Below, one piece after another: positions 17,288-26,696 of a DNA stretch of 64,000 nucleotides. The stretch's first letter is position 1; the number at the start of each line of letters is the position of its first letter. Location of the stretch: contig JANCYW010000019.1 in assembly GCA_026184775.1 (NCBI GenBank), positions 124,001 to 188,000 of the forward strand, written 5' to 3'. The notes beneath the pieces are model-generated. The model was not told the origin of the DNA. It worked only from the letters and a program-made list of their open reading frames with translations, and ran no database searches. Both the position numbers and the translations under genes were made by a program. Origin of the DNA: Cyanidium caldarium (lineage: Eukaryota; Rhodophyta; Bangiophyceae; Cyanidiales; Cyanidiaceae).

Positions 17288-17698
17288 CTACCGCCCGCCT
17301 CTGGGTAGGTGGGAGGACGGTGCGAGCATCGACGAGGCCGCCGGCGGGGAGGATGCGGGTGCGCCGGGCGCCGATGCCGGCGGCGCGGGAACGTGTCCGC
17401 GCCCACCGAAAATCTCCGGCGCGGTGCCGGCACGAATCCTGCGGTGCCCACCGGCAGTGCGGAAAAACTCCAGCTTGCCGGCGTCGCACCACCGGCGAAT
17501 GGTCTTGGGGTGCACCGCGAACAGCTTGGCGGCGCGCGCCACCGTCAGGCCTCTGTTCTTGCCGTCCAGGTCCAGGCCGACCTCTTCCTCCTCGGGCACT
17601 TCTTCATGCACATGCTCTTCCGCGCCGAGGTGCCCGTCGGGATCTTCGGGACCGCCTATGTAGAGTTCGGCCTCCTCGCCGTCTAATTTCGGGTCCAT
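17288..17698 (-). CDS. Small protein with excisionase/MerR-like helix-turn-helix
   Basis: From ATG 17698 the protein has 136 residues: an acidic N-terminus (1-48, with EEVPEEEEV), a compact HTH (51-90) and a Pro/Ala/Ser-rich tail. The HTH reads LTVARAAKLFAVHPKTIRRW then CDAGKLEFFRTAGGHRRIRA. This is the textbook pattern of the excisionase/BldC/IS607-resolvase type of winged HTH, in which the arginine-rich GGHRRI segment contacts DNA. Such domains are common in bacteria and phages and rare in eukaryotic nuclear genes. No recombinase domain, transposon ends or phage genes adjoin it. A regulator or DNA-binding protein is inferred. The ORF stays open further upstream (to 18019) but that part looks non-coding. 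Confidence 0.7.
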   Translation of the reverse strand: MDPKLDGEEAELYIGGPEDPDGHLGAEEHVHEEVPEEEEVGLDLDGKNRGLTVARAAKLFAVHPKTIRRWCDAGKLEFFRTAGGHRRIRAGTAPEIFGGRGHVPAPPASAPGAPASSPPAASSMLAPSSHLPRGGR

Positions 17699-18173
17699 CG
17701 GGAGGGATGGTGGGAGCGCGAAATGTCCCGAGACGCGGTGTGTAGTGGGCTTGGAAACCACCGAAAAAAGACGGAGGGAGCAGATAATGGGGTAAGAGAG
17801 CGCAGGGGCGACAAGGCAGGTGGTGCGCGGCCAAGTGTGCCGGCCAGCGGCGTCGCGAGTGGGCAGGTAGCGGTGTTTTCGGGTCGACGGTGCTACCGGC
17901 ACCCACCGACGGAAAACGCCAAGCGCCCGCGCAGGTAGTGTCGATCTGGGGCAATATTGGACAGAATCGGACTTCCGGACGCCGTTTGAATGGCGCAGCC
18001 CGAAAATCATCTTCGCCAAGTTTCCAGAATTGTATAGAAGGTGGAAGATTTTCCCGCTCTGCGCAGTGGCCGCACCCGCTCAACCTGTTGACGCGTCGGC
18101 GGTACCCGTCCGCACTCACACACCTCCCGCCCACACCGCCTGGAACCTTGACAACCACGCTCGCATATATTCC
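17699..18173. promoter_or_regulatory. Divergent promoter region, no gene seen
   Basis: This 475-base spacer lies between the HTH gene and the TMEM245-like gene. Open frames extend upstream from both genes but show little coding character. A TATA-like GCATATATTCC at 18163-18173 abuts the forward ATG, too close to serve as its TATA box. No RNA or repeat seen. Confidence 0.35.
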
Positions 18174-19907
18174 ATGTCGGGCGCGTCGCCATCCCGAAGT
18201 GACACTGTCCGGTTGCTGTTGCGCGACTCTGATGCGCTGGGTCGCCTGCTGTCGCGGGCGGTCATCGTGGGCAACGTGCTGAGCGTGGGCGTGTTACTGG
18301 TCATGTACGCCACCTTTCAACTATTTCGCGGATATGTCACCAGCGCTCTACTGGGGCTTATCGCCTCTATTGCCTTGCACGACACCAAGCAGGAGTGGGC
18401 GTTCCGCTTGGCTGGACACCTGCCCGCCAGCCACCACACTCGCTTGCAATCCCGCCCTCCACTATCCTGGCGGGCGCGGGTGCTGTTGCCGGCACTGGCG
18501 CTGCTGGCCGTTCGCTCGCGTCCCTGGTTCATCACGCTCGCGTCAGCAACTGCCGCGGCGGCGGCCGCGGCCCTCTTCGTCTGGCTCTCGGCTCGCGCAG
18601 CGGTGCGTGCTGGAGCGGTCGATGCCCACACCGCTGCCGCGCTGCTCATCATCGCGGCGCTGCTATCGGCAATGTGCGCGGCGGCGTTGGTGCTCTCGCT
18701 AGGCATCGTCGAGGATGTGGTCAGCGCCATGCGCAGTCTGGCGTACGCAGTGCGAGCCGCGCTCCGTGCACGCCAATGGGACAAGAGCAGCGCGGCGACG
18801 AAAGCGCTGGAACAGGTGCAGGCCTACTTGGCCACGCATGCCGAGGCAGCTGAGTCGCTGGGGCGACGAGCACACGCGATGGCGCGGGAGGTCGGATTGG
18901 ATATGGACAACCCGAACGCGTGGTGGGTGCGCGGCAGCGATCCAGCGGAATGGCGCCGCTGGGCCGCCAGCGCCAGCAGCGGGCCCCTGAATCTATCGTC
19001 CCTGATGTCGCTGCATAGCACCGACGTGCGCGCCGGCTGGAGGCGTTTTTGCGCAATGTTGCGTCAGCAATCGCTGTCAACCGCGCAGCTGTCATTGGTG
19101 TGGAAGCGGTTGCGAGCGGCGTTCCCCACCGAACGTTGGTTGGCGTTGGCGCGTTCATCGCTCGGGTACGCCTCGGCGGCCGTCCGGTATGTGGGTGTGG
19201 TGGCCTCGTATATTGACGGACTGGGCGCTTTCCTGGCCATTGTGTTGGTGTTGCTGCGGCAACCGACCTCGGTGCTGACGCCGCTGATCCGCTGTGTCCC
19301 CTTCCGGGACGCGCGCGCCAATGTTTGGCTGGAGCGACAGATCCGTCGCGAGCTGCACGACGCGGTATGGTCTACGGTATGGCAGGCGTCGACGCAAGCG
19401 TTGCTGGCGTGGACGGTGTTTGTGGCGATCGACTTGGAGATGGAGTTTTTGGTGGCGTTCGGCGTGGGCGCATCGGCGGTGTTGCCCATCGTGCCCGGTC
19501 CGCTGGTGTGGTATGGCGCGTTCGGGCTGCCGCAAATGCTTACGCGGCACTCCGGGAGTGTCACGCGCTGGTGGCTGGACAGCGCGCTGTTCGGAGTGGC
19601 GGCACTGCTGGCCACGCGGGTGCTAAGTGGTCGGGTGGCTTCGCGATGGCAACACAAGTCACTGTCGGGAAGCGTGACAGAGGAGGAGCGGTCGGTGACG
19701 TTGCTGCCGCACGGCGTGCTAGCGTTGGCGGCGTTGCTGGGATGGCGGGTGTATGGCGGCGTGCAGGGCGCGCTGGTGGCATATTGCGTGGCGTCCACCG
19801 CGGCCATCCTCGTCCGCTCCATCCACCTGGATGAGAGGGAGTGGGACATGGAGGGCGAGGTGTCTGCCGATGCTGCTGCGGCATCTCACAGCCATTCAAA
19901 TAAATGA
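18174..19907 (+). CDS. Multipass membrane protein, TMEM245 / AI-2E-exporter-like
   Basis: The 577-residue protein from MSGASPSRSD has hydrophobic segments around residues 30-70, 100-160 and 160-195, an amphipathic central region (200-380), and a second membrane cluster from about 400. That cluster includes DGLGAFLAIVLVLLRQPTSV, FVAIDLEMEFLVAFGVGASA, VLPIVPGPLVWYGAFGLPQM and LALAALLGWRVYGGVQGAL. The last cluster, with a Gly/Pro-rich reentrant-looking VLPIVPGP and a following GGVQGAL, resembles the AI-2E transporter family to which eukaryotic TMEM245 belongs. The substrate is unknown. The frame is open to 18030, but no ATG precedes 18174. AATAAA at 19899-19904 overlaps the stop codon and could be the poly(A) signal. 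It converges on the transporter gene with a 42-base gap. Confidence 0.5.
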   Translation: MSGASPSRSDTVRLLLRDSDALGRLLSRAVIVGNVLSVGVLLVMYATFQLFRGYVTSALLGLIASIALHDTKQEWAFRLAGHLPASHHTRLQSRPPLSWRARVLLPALALLAVRSRPWFITLASATAAAAAAALFVWLSARAAVRAGAVDAHTAAALLIIAALLSAMCAAALVLSLGIVEDVVSAMRSLAYAVRAALRARQWDKSSAATKALEQVQAYLATHAEAAESLGRRAHAMAREVGLDMDNPNAWWVRGSDPAEWRRWAASASSGPLNLSSLMSLHSTDVRAGWRRFCAMLRQQSLSTAQLSLVWKRLRAAFPTERWLALARSSLGYASAAVRYVGVVASYIDGLGAFLAIVLVLLRQPTSVLTPLIRCVPFRDARANVWLERQIRRELHDAVWSTVWQASTQALLAWTVFVAIDLEMEFLVAFGVGASAVLPIVPGPLVWYGAFGLPQMLTRHSGSVTRWWLDSALFGVAALLATRVLSGRVASRWQHKSLSGSVTEEERSVTLLPHGVLALAALLGWRVYGGVQGALVAYCVASTAAILVRSIHLDEREWDMEGEVSADAAAASHSHSNK

Positions 19908-19925
19908 TGTACAGAGCACTGGAGT

Positions 19926-19941
19926 ACACACACACACACAC
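19926..19941. repeat. Short (AC)8 tract
   Basis: Eight AC units occupy most of the 42-base gap between two convergent genes, so the tract is in both 3' UTRs. Confidence 0.85.
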
Positions 19942-19949
19942 CGCGACTT

Positions 19950-21101
19950 TTACGAGCTGTTCGCGGCGTACATCCGTCGTTTGCTCTCGGTGAACAGATA
20001 GCCGGCCCAGATGCTGACGGCCACACCGGCCCAGGTGAACGCGGTGGTCGGCTCGCGGAAGATGAAATAGCCCAGCACCACCACGGGCACTTTGTTGAGC
20101 GTGCCCACCACGCTGTAGGTGCTGCCGGAGGTCGCGCTCACGCACCAGAACGACGCCGCGCTGATGAGCGTGCCCAGCAGACCGCTGAGCACAAATGCCA
20201 GCTGGAAGCCGGGCGACTCGTGGCGCAGCGCTGACAACGCCGACTGTCGTTGCAGGGCAGCCGCATCGCCACGCCCGGTGGCGTTGTGGGCGGACGCGGC
20301 GGCCCGCGACAGGCGTTCGGCGGGCGATAGCACCGTGCCGCCGAGTTCGCCGCTGATGCCGCTCAGCGGGATCATCCAGAACAGCGACAAGACCGCGCTG
20401 GCAAAAGTCTTGCCCAGAGAGGAGAAGCGCGCTGGAACGTGCGTGCGCAACGTGGCCAGATACATCACGTTGGCGAACAGATTGGCCAGCGCCCACAGGT
20501 AACCGCGCACCGAGAGCGACAGGCCGCCGCGGCCCAGCGCCGCGACCACGTTGCCCAAAGCGCACAGCAACAGCGCCCACCATACGCCACGCGGAATGGG
20601 GTCGCGGTGCCAAACCGACTCGAATATGGTGATGCCCACCGGCGCCAGCGACTTGAACACCACCTGCACCGGCAGCGTCAGGTATCGCAGCGCGCGCGAG
20701 TTGGTGAACAGGAACATGACGAAGAAGAAATTGGGAACGGTCATGCAGCGCAACAGTTCGGCGTCCCAGCGCAGTTTGGTAGCGGTCCAGCCGGTGCGCG
20801 ACGACAGCCACACCAACACGGCGGTCGCGGCGCTCTGCCAGGCGAGAGCGAACCACGGGTAATCGAACTGCTTTCCGGAGAACACCGCCTTGTTGAACAG
20901 GGTGAGCAGCACGGAGCAAGTAGCATATGCGAGCGCCGAGCTCACCGCCTCCATCCGGCTGCGCACTCGTTCACGCGATCGGGACGTTGCGGCGGTAACG
21001 GCGTTGCCCGACCCACCGTTGGCCTGCTGCCACTGCCGCTCCTGCATGCCGACACGCAGCTGCACGCTCGGCGCTCTGTTTACTGAAGGTGATATCACCA
21101 T
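19950..21101 (-). CDS. Nucleotide-sugar transporter, GDP-mannose (VRG4/GONST) type
   Basis: About ten hydrophobic segments and family landmarks identify a drug/metabolite-superfamily nucleotide-sugar transporter of the Golgi. Landmarks are YATCSVLLTLFNKAVFSG, FDYPWFALAWQSAATA, NFFFVMFLFTNSRALRYLTL, LPVQVVFKSLAPVGITIFE, LANLFANVMYLATLRT and SVVGTLNKVPVVVLGYFIF (residues about 330-348). The G-x-L-N-K motif is the GDP-mannose-binding signature of VRG4-type carriers (usually GALNK; here GTLNK). Using ATG 21101 gives 383 residues with a roughly 50-residue hydrophilic N-terminus; ATGs at 21047, 21212 and 21302 are alternatives. A Ser/Ala/Arg-rich loop of about 45 residues is inserted between later helices. 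Substrate is inferred from the motif. Confidence 0.82.
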   Translation of the reverse strand: MVISPSVNRAPSVQLRVGMQERQWQQANGGSGNAVTAATSRSRERVRSRMEAVSSALAYATCSVLLTLFNKAVFSGKQFDYPWFALAWQSAATAVLVWLSSRTGWTATKLRWDAELLRCMTVPNFFFVMFLFTNSRALRYLTLPVQVVFKSLAPVGITIFESVWHRDPIPRGVWWALLLCALGNVVAALGRGGLSLSVRGYLWALANLFANVMYLATLRTHVPARFSSLGKTFASAVLSLFWMIPLSGISGELGGTVLSPAERLSRAAASAHNATGRGDAAALQRQSALSALRHESPGFQLAFVLSGLLGTLISAASFWCVSATSGSTYSVVGTLNKVPVVVLGYFIFREPTTAFTWAGVAVSIWAGYLFTESKRRMYAANSS

Positions 21102-21531
21102 AACCCTCCAGGCGCGGCACTGGCCGATCGGGGGCACGGTTTGCGCGCCACGACGCCCGTCCAAACGGATCGAAAGTGCAGCGGCGCATTCGATGCGCGG
21201 CGGGAAGCGCATCGATCGAACACGTGTGCGTGTGCGTGTGTGTGTGATGCTTTGCTCGTCGTGAGGAGGCGGTATTGCACTCGAGGGGAGCTCCCTCGGC
21301 ATAACGGCATCTGTGAACACGGTTCAAAAGACCCGTTCGATGCAGTGGACGATGCGCCCGATAACAACCTGCGTTGGCGGCGGTGGATGGCGAGGCAGGG
21401 TGTGCGACAGGGGACCCACACGCCGATCCCGGTTTATTCTCGACGCCTTGCCTGGCCTCGAGCGCTCACGATAGGCTACCCTTTCCGCTCGCCGGCGACG
21501 ACGATTGCTGCTCCTGCTATTTGGTTCTTGC
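21102..21531. promoter_or_regulatory. Upstream region of the transporter, no separate gene seen
   Basis: 430 bases between the transporter start and the end of the acid phosphatase gene, both on the minus strand. It contains alternating GTGTGCGTGTGCGTGTGTGTG-like sequence around 21225-21247. The transporter frame stays open through most of it, but the translation is Arg/Thr-rich and not conserved-looking. Confidence 0.3.
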
Positions 21532-23184
21532 TCACTTATGAATTTGGAAATGGTCGATCACTTTGCCCGACGTGTTGTAAGCCGTATAGTTCAACACGTT
21601 GTGGTCCACCTGCACCAGCGCGTACCCGCCATACGGGTAGTTGATGCTGCTGTAGTGCTGCGCCACAAAGTCCGGATAGGTCACTCCGGGCGTGAAGTAG
21701 TTGTTGTCGGCCACCGCACGACCCGCAATGCCGTTCATGATCTGCACCGGATAGGGCGGTTTGTAGTAGAGTTTGCCACCGTCGCGCACACAGTCTGAGC
21801 AGAGCTCGCGCGTCTCGTTGTTGATCGGAGATACGCGCTCGTAGGCGTGCACGTGGCCGCACCAATACATATCGGCCTTGTACTCGTACATCAGCGGGAA
21901 TACCTCCTCCTCCAGCATCGGACCGATGTGATCGCAGCTTTCGCCGGAGACGTTGCAGGTCAGCGGACGGTGCGCCATCATGATCAGCCACAGGTCGGGG
22001 TCCTGCTCGCGACGCCTGGCGAATGCCTCCAGATCCTGGCGTAGCCACTCCACCTGCCCGGGGTAGGTGCTGATCGGCGCTGCGCTGGTCATCGACCACT
22101 CGCCGTCCGGGTAGTCGAAGTAGTTCTCGTAGTTCATCATGACGAAATGCACCGGGCCCTCGTCGATGGAGTACCACAGCGCATCCGGCGCGGCGCCGCT
22201 TTCGTTCACCGGCCAGTACAGGTTGGTGCGGATGTACGAAAAGTTCCACGGTCCTTCATGATTGCCGCTGGTGACCATGTAGGGCTTCTGCGCAGCCAAC
22301 GGCTGCAGCAGCTCCATGAACTTGTCGGTGCACCCGTTGTAGCCGTCACAGTACGACTGGTCGCCCGGCAGGATCATGTAATCGAACTCGTCCATGCGGG
22401 ACTTGAGCGTGTCAAGCACCGGCTCACCGCCCTTGGTGCCAATGTCGGTGAAAAACGCCAGCTTGGTGGTCTTGGTGGTGTTGCCGTACGGCGCCATGAA
22501 CGAGTAGCTCACGTTCCGCGACGAGCCCGGAATCGTGTAGGTGTAGTGGTCGCCCGGCGTCAGGCCGCTCACCTTGACGTGGCTCGCATACCCGGACCAG
22601 CCGGTGCAGAGAAACGGCGACAAGCCAGAGCCTTGCGACGTGGTACGCACATCGGTGGTGCAGTGCTCCTGGCTGCTGCTGCTGCTGCTGATGCTGCTCG
22701 ACGGGCTCACGTAGATGCAGCTGCGGCTCGGGCGCTCCTGCGTGTTGTAGGTGACGACCATCTCGCCCGGGTTGCCGGTCATGCTGATGTGCACGTTGTA
22801 CGCATCCAGCGGGTTGTTCGAGTCACAGCACTTGCAGGTGCCATTGTTCTGCGGCTCAAACCAGGTGCCCTCGACCAGCGCGCTGAAGAAGAGCGACGCC
22901 TGACCCGTCAGGTTCGGGTCGAACGGGAAGATCTTCTTCAGTTCCTTCAGCACTGCCTTGAACCACTCGCCCTGCGAGCTGGCCCGCATGAAAAAGGTCT
23001 GCAGCGGCATAGAGAACACAGCATCTTTGCCCTGTACGTATTTCTGGTGCAAATAATCGCTAAACTGGCGGAGGGCGTGCTGCGATCCGCTGCTGTCCTG
23101 CGGCACCGCCTCGGCGACCGGCCGGCAAGCGACGGTGAGCACAGAGAGTACCGCGAGGAACGCGAAAAACTTGGTGAAGCGCAT
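21532..23184 (-). CDS. Purple acid phosphatase, secreted
   Basis: All five metal-binding blocks of the purple acid phosphatase family are present in order: FFTDIGTKGG (about 245), ILPGDQSYCDGY (about 273), VTSGNHEGPW (about 306), LIMMAHRPLTC (about 400) and YWCGHVHAYERVSP (about 440). The enzyme is a di-metal phosphomonoesterase. Residues 1-26 form a signal peptide (basic start, hydrophobic FFAFLAVLSVLTVAC, AEA cleavage-like end), so it acts in the vacuole, wall or medium, consistent with phosphate scavenging. An N-terminal fibronectin-like region precedes the catalytic domain with an Asn/Ser-rich stretch (SSSISSSSSSQEHC). Several N-x-S/T sites are visible. The first ATG is used. Confidence 0.95.
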   Translation of the reverse strand: MRFTKFFAFLAVLSVLTVACRPVAEAVPQDSSGSQHALRQFSDYLHQKYVQGKDAVFSMPLQTFFMRASSQGEWFKAVLKELKKIFPFDPNLTGQASLFFSALVEGTWFEPQNNGTCKCCDSNNPLDAYNVHISMTGNPGEMVVTYNTQERPSRSCIYVSPSSSISSSSSSQEHCTTDVRTTSQGSGLSPFLCTGWSGYASHVKVSGLTPGDHYTYTIPGSSRNVSYSFMAPYGNTTKTTKLAFFTDIGTKGGEPVLDTLKSRMDEFDYMILPGDQSYCDGYNGCTDKFMELLQPLAAQKPYMVTSGNHEGPWNFSYIRTNLYWPVNESGAAPDALWYSIDEGPVHFVMMNYENYFDYPDGEWSMTSAAPISTYPGQVEWLRQDLEAFARRREQDPDLWLIMMAHRPLTCNVSGESCDHIGPMLEEEVFPLMYEYKADMYWCGHVHAYERVSPINNETRELCSDCVRDGGKLYYKPPYPVQIMNGIAGRAVADNNYFTPGVTYPDFVAQHYSSINYPYGGYALVQVDHNVLNYTAYNTSGKVIDHFQIHK

Positions 23185-23633
23185 AGGGCAAGTTGAGGCT
23201 GTGGCGCACCCACGTCAACGTGGTACCTCTCCTCGAATTGCAGCTGTGAGCGTGCTCCACAACACCAACACACAGTGTGTGCCCATGGAGCGAGCGTCGC
23301 CGACGGACGCCGCCGTCGCCCCACGTTTCTACGCAAATACGACGTGCGGTATGATGCGCTCCCCTGTCGAAACTGCTCGACGTGTCTTTCAGCAGCCAGC
23401 ATACCGCACCGTATCGCATCTCCGACATCGAATCGGGTCGAATCGAAAATCCACTCCCCGCCGATGCTGCGCGTTCGGAATGCGCGCACGCAGGCGCTGC
23501 GGCCACGACCCGATGGCGGATTGCGCGCGACAGGCCCGTTCGCATCGGGATCCACATTCGCGCGCTACGCTTCCACGCTCCCTCATTTGCGCGTCTCCTC
23601 CAACGTCTCAACCGCTCCCAGGTTTCGCGCACT
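23185..23633. promoter_or_regulatory. Upstream region of the acid phosphatase, no gene seen
   Basis: 449 bases between two minus-strand genes. ORFs in it on both strands are arginine/serine-rich with no recognisable feature. It should hold the phosphatase promoter and the eIF3c 3' UTR. Confidence 0.3.
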
Positions 23634-26600
23634 TTACGACGTGGTCGCATCGGCTCGGCGCGCGGCGATCGCACCGCTTGCGATATCGTTGACCATTCCT
23701 CCGACTCCAGAACGGCTGGGCGGCAGTGCCGTGTTGCCCACGGCCACGGCGCTGCCGTGACAGTCGAGCAGGCGTTCGTTGTTCTCCACCAGCTGATTGA
23801 GTTTTTCGGCCCAGGTTAGCGCGGCGCGCTGCAGGCGCGACGGCTCGGTGCGCAGCATGATCACCGCACCGCTGGGTTGATGCAGGCGCGCCGGCAGTTG
23901 CTCGGTGCTGATCATGCGGCTGACGATGGCTTGGATGCGCGGCGCCTCCAGCTCAAACTGTTCCGTCAGCTGCGGCGCGATCAGCAAAGAATCGTGGCAA
24001 AAGGCGTACGTGAAGAGGAACGTCTTCAGCGCCGCCTCTTTCACCAGCCGCTGCAGATGCTGCAAGAACGGCGGCACGGCATCGCCAGCTCCCGAGCTGC
24101 CGGACGGCTCCATGAGGCCCCAGGCCTTGGCGGCGGTCAACACGCGGTAGCAGGTGCGCCAGTCGCCCTTGAGCAGGTGCCGGCTGGCGGCCATCACATA
24201 GTCGCGGGTGTTCTCCGGCGGGCCCTGGAGCTGTCCGCGCAACGCACCACGCATAAAGTGTTGGAAAGCGCGCGACACACTGACTTGGCGCGCCTGCTGC
24301 TGTGCGCTCACCAACAGGCTGCCGTTCAGGTTGGCCAACGGCGAGGCGGCGGTGCTCGGTATCTCTATGCCGCCGCCAGTTACCGACAGACCACCGTCAA
24401 CGACGCCCGCACAGCGCGCCGATACCGCGGCCATCAGCGGCACCTCCAGCAGCATCGCTGCCGTCAAATGCACTACCTCCAGCAGGTCGGTGGGAATCTG
24501 CAGGTGAAACGGCACCAGCCGCCGCCGCTCCGCATCCAAGCTGTTGCTGCCACTGGCGGCGGCCGCATGGCGCTGCTGTTGCGGCGATAGACCCTGCGCC
24601 AGCAACTCCTTGATGCGCGTCACCGACGAGGTGGTGGTGCCGGTTCGCGGGTCAAAAAATTGCGGCGGCGAGCACAGATCCGCCAGACACTGATGCGCCT
24701 CGGTCACCATACCGGCCCGAAACGCCGCCAACCCCAGCTGCGCCAGCGCCCGATTGTACAGCACTTGCAGCGGCGCATCTGAGTGGGCGATGTTGTCCTG
24801 CAAGTGGCTCATCAACAACAGATCGCGCGCCTCGTGGAAGCGGTCCTCCACGGCGAGGTGATACACGTGCGCGAGGGTGGTCTCTGCTTTGACGCGCTCT
24901 TCGCCGTACCGATACACCAGTACGGTGAGCGCCTCGAAACGCTCCTCGGGCGAGGCGTCCTCTTCGTCGCTGCCGCCAGCATCGCCGACCGCATCTCCGT
25001 GAGGCTGTCTGTGGCGGTATTCGTGCATGCGGCGCGTCACCTCGCTCGATTTGTAATACAAGTGCATCACGCGACGCGCCGCCACCCGGGCGGCCTGCTG
25101 CAGGTCGCGACAAGTAAATTGGTAGTGGCGTTGCACTTGCGCCGCCAGGCGCATCCATCGCGGCTCGTCCTTGAGGCGCTCCACATACTCCGCCGAATAC
25201 GGATTGGTCAGTTGCCAGGCGCGATACAGCTCGTCGTTCAGTCGCTCCACCAGCGCCGCCAAATCCACCAAAACCGGCTCACGGGAACTCACTTCGTCAG
25301 CGCCGAGCGCGTCGGTGGCCGCCGCCGCTACGTCGCGGGTGGAGGTGCGCACGCAGTCAGGGTGTTCCCGTGCCATCGCCAGCAGGCGCTCTGCGGTATT
25401 CAGCGCCTCGTGATACATTTCCCGCGACATCAGCCCCAACTGTAGCGCCAAGTCGAACTGCGCCGCCACCAGGTGCAACAGCACGCGCACCAGCTGCGCG
25501 GGCGAATTGGCACCGCGCGTCAGCCACTGGATCTGCTCCACTTGCTCGCGCCGATCGGTGCCCTTGCGCCCGCGCGCCGCCACCACCTCCCCCAGCCGCT
25601 CCTCCAGTTGCGCCGCGGTCAAATCCTCGGCGCGCTCTCGCCGGGCCGCACGGACGGCCGCCGCAGTCACCGCCTTGCCGGTGAATGCCTCGTCTTCGTC
25701 GTCTTCGTCACCGCGGCCGCGGCGAGCCGCCACGCGTGCGCGCCGTTCCTGCCGTTTGCGACGCGCAGCGGTCGCCGCCGCTGATATCTCCTCGCTCGAT
25801 GCCTCCGACTCGCTCTCCGAACTGGCCGAGCCGCTCTTGAGCCAACGCGCCGCCCGGGCACCGCGCGCCCTACCAGCCGTGGAGCTCGCCGACGATTCGG
25901 CCTCGCTGCCGGACTCGTCCTCGTCCGTCTCGCTCTCCTGCTCATCGCTCTCCGTGGACGACGACGCCCATGATGACGACGACGACGACGAGGACGCGGA
26001 GGTGGAAGCGTCCAACTCGGAGGCGCTGGAGGCGGGACGCGCGGTGGCGGCGGCGGCGGCGGTCGTCGCCGGCTCCTCGTCACCGCCCTCGGATCCCCAC
26101 GGATCGGCGCCGCTCTCCCGGAAGGCGGCAATATCCGCCTCGTGCTCGCGATTGTTCTTCCGCAACCGCTGGCGGGTGGTGTTCAGCGCCTTGGTGTTGG
26201 TCTTGCTGAGCCGCGGTCTGTCCGCCTGCACTTTTGCCACCGCATCCTCCAGCAGGACCAGTGCCGCGATGTACACACGCGGCACCGGCGGCCGTTTGCC
26301 GCTGATGACATCCGCCGTCAGCGCCCGCTCCAGACGCTTGTTCAGCTCCTCAAAGTCTTGCTGCACCGCGGTCCAGTCGTTGATCTTGACGTGGTTCTTG
26401 ATCGCGCGCAGCTTCGCCGTCAGCGCCTCGTACTTTTTGGTCTCTTTCGATTTGACAACGCGCCGGTGGTCCTCGTCGTCGGAGTCGGACTCGTCCGCCA
26501 GAAAGCGCGCGCGCCCCAATCCGCCGGCTGCGGCCGCGGAGGCGTTGGCGGTCGCTGCCGGTGCGGTGGAGGTCGCTGCTGCCGCCGCGGTGGAGGCCGC

Positions 26601-26696
26601 TGCCGGTGCGACACGGTCGTCATCCGATCCCAGCGACGCCGACGATTCGTCTTCCGACGAAGTGTCTCCGGTAGCGAAGAAGCGCGAGGTGGCCAT
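23634..26696 (-). CDS. EIF3C: Eukaryotic translation initiation factor 3 subunit C
   Basis: From MATSRFFATGDTSSEDESSA (ATG 26696) the 1020-residue protein has the typical eIF3c start with S-R-F-F and an acidic serine cluster. The conserved body follows: ETKKYEALTAKLRAIKNHVK, NDWTAVQQDFEELNKRLERA, PRVYIAALVLLEDAV, TNPYSAEYVERLKDEPRW, LLLMSHLQDNIAHSDAPLQV, LYNRALAQLGLAAFRAGMV and SPPQFFDPR. A PCI domain comes next with SRAFQHFMRGALRGQLQGPP, RDYVMAASRHLLKGDWRTC and FLFTYAFCHDSLLIAPQLTE. The subunit is a core scaffold of eIF3 on the 40S ribosome. Two long acidic/serine insertions (about 30-60 and 215-330) are low complexity. The frame continues upstream of the ATG without coding character. Confidence 0.95.
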   Translation of the reverse strand: MATSRFFATGDTSSEDESSASLGSDDDRVAPAAASTAAAAATSTAPAATANASAAAAGGLGRARFLADESDSDDEDHRRVVKSKETKKYEALTAKLRAIKNHVKINDWTAVQQDFEELNKRLERALTADVISGKRPPVPRVYIAALVLLEDAVAKVQADRPRLSKTNTKALNTTRQRLRKNNREHEADIAAFRESGADPWGSEGGDEEPATTAAAAATARPASSASELDASTSASSSSSSSSWASSSTESDEQESETDEDESGSEAESSASSTAGRARGARAARWLKSGSASSESESEASSEEISAAATAARRKRQERRARVAARRGRGDEDDEDEAFTGKAVTAAAVRAARRERAEDLTAAQLEERLGEVVAARGRKGTDRREQVEQIQWLTRGANSPAQLVRVLLHLVAAQFDLALQLGLMSREMYHEALNTAERLLAMAREHPDCVRTSTRDVAAAATDALGADEVSSREPVLVDLAALVERLNDELYRAWQLTNPYSAEYVERLKDEPRWMRLAAQVQRHYQFTCRDLQQAARVAARRVMHLYYKSSEVTRRMHEYRHRQPHGDAVGDAGGSDEEDASPEERFEALTVLVYRYGEERVKAETTLAHVYHLAVEDRFHEARDLLLMSHLQDNIAHSDAPLQVLYNRALAQLGLAAFRAGMVTEAHQCLADLCSPPQFFDPRTGTTTSSVTRIKELLAQGLSPQQQRHAAAASGSNSLDAERRRLVPFHLQIPTDLLEVVHLTAAMLLEVPLMAAVSARCAGVVDGGLSVTGGGIEIPSTAASPLANLNGSLLVSAQQQARQVSVSRAFQHFMRGALRGQLQGPPENTRDYVMAASRHLLKGDWRTCYRVLTAAKAWGLMEPSGSSGAGDAVPPFLQHLQRLVKEAALKTFLFTYAFCHDSLLIAPQLTEQFELEAPRIQAIVSRMISTEQLPARLHQPSGAVIMLRTEPSRLQRAALTWAEKLNQLVENNERLLDCHGSAVAVGNTALPPSRSGVGGMVNDIASGAIAARRADATTS

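Noticed and set aside
17288-17698. Excisionase-type HTH as a sign of a phage, integron or IS607 element
   Set aside because: No recombinase, integrase, inverted ends or direct repeats are visible around it, and it sits 59 bases from a metabolic gene in the normal layout.
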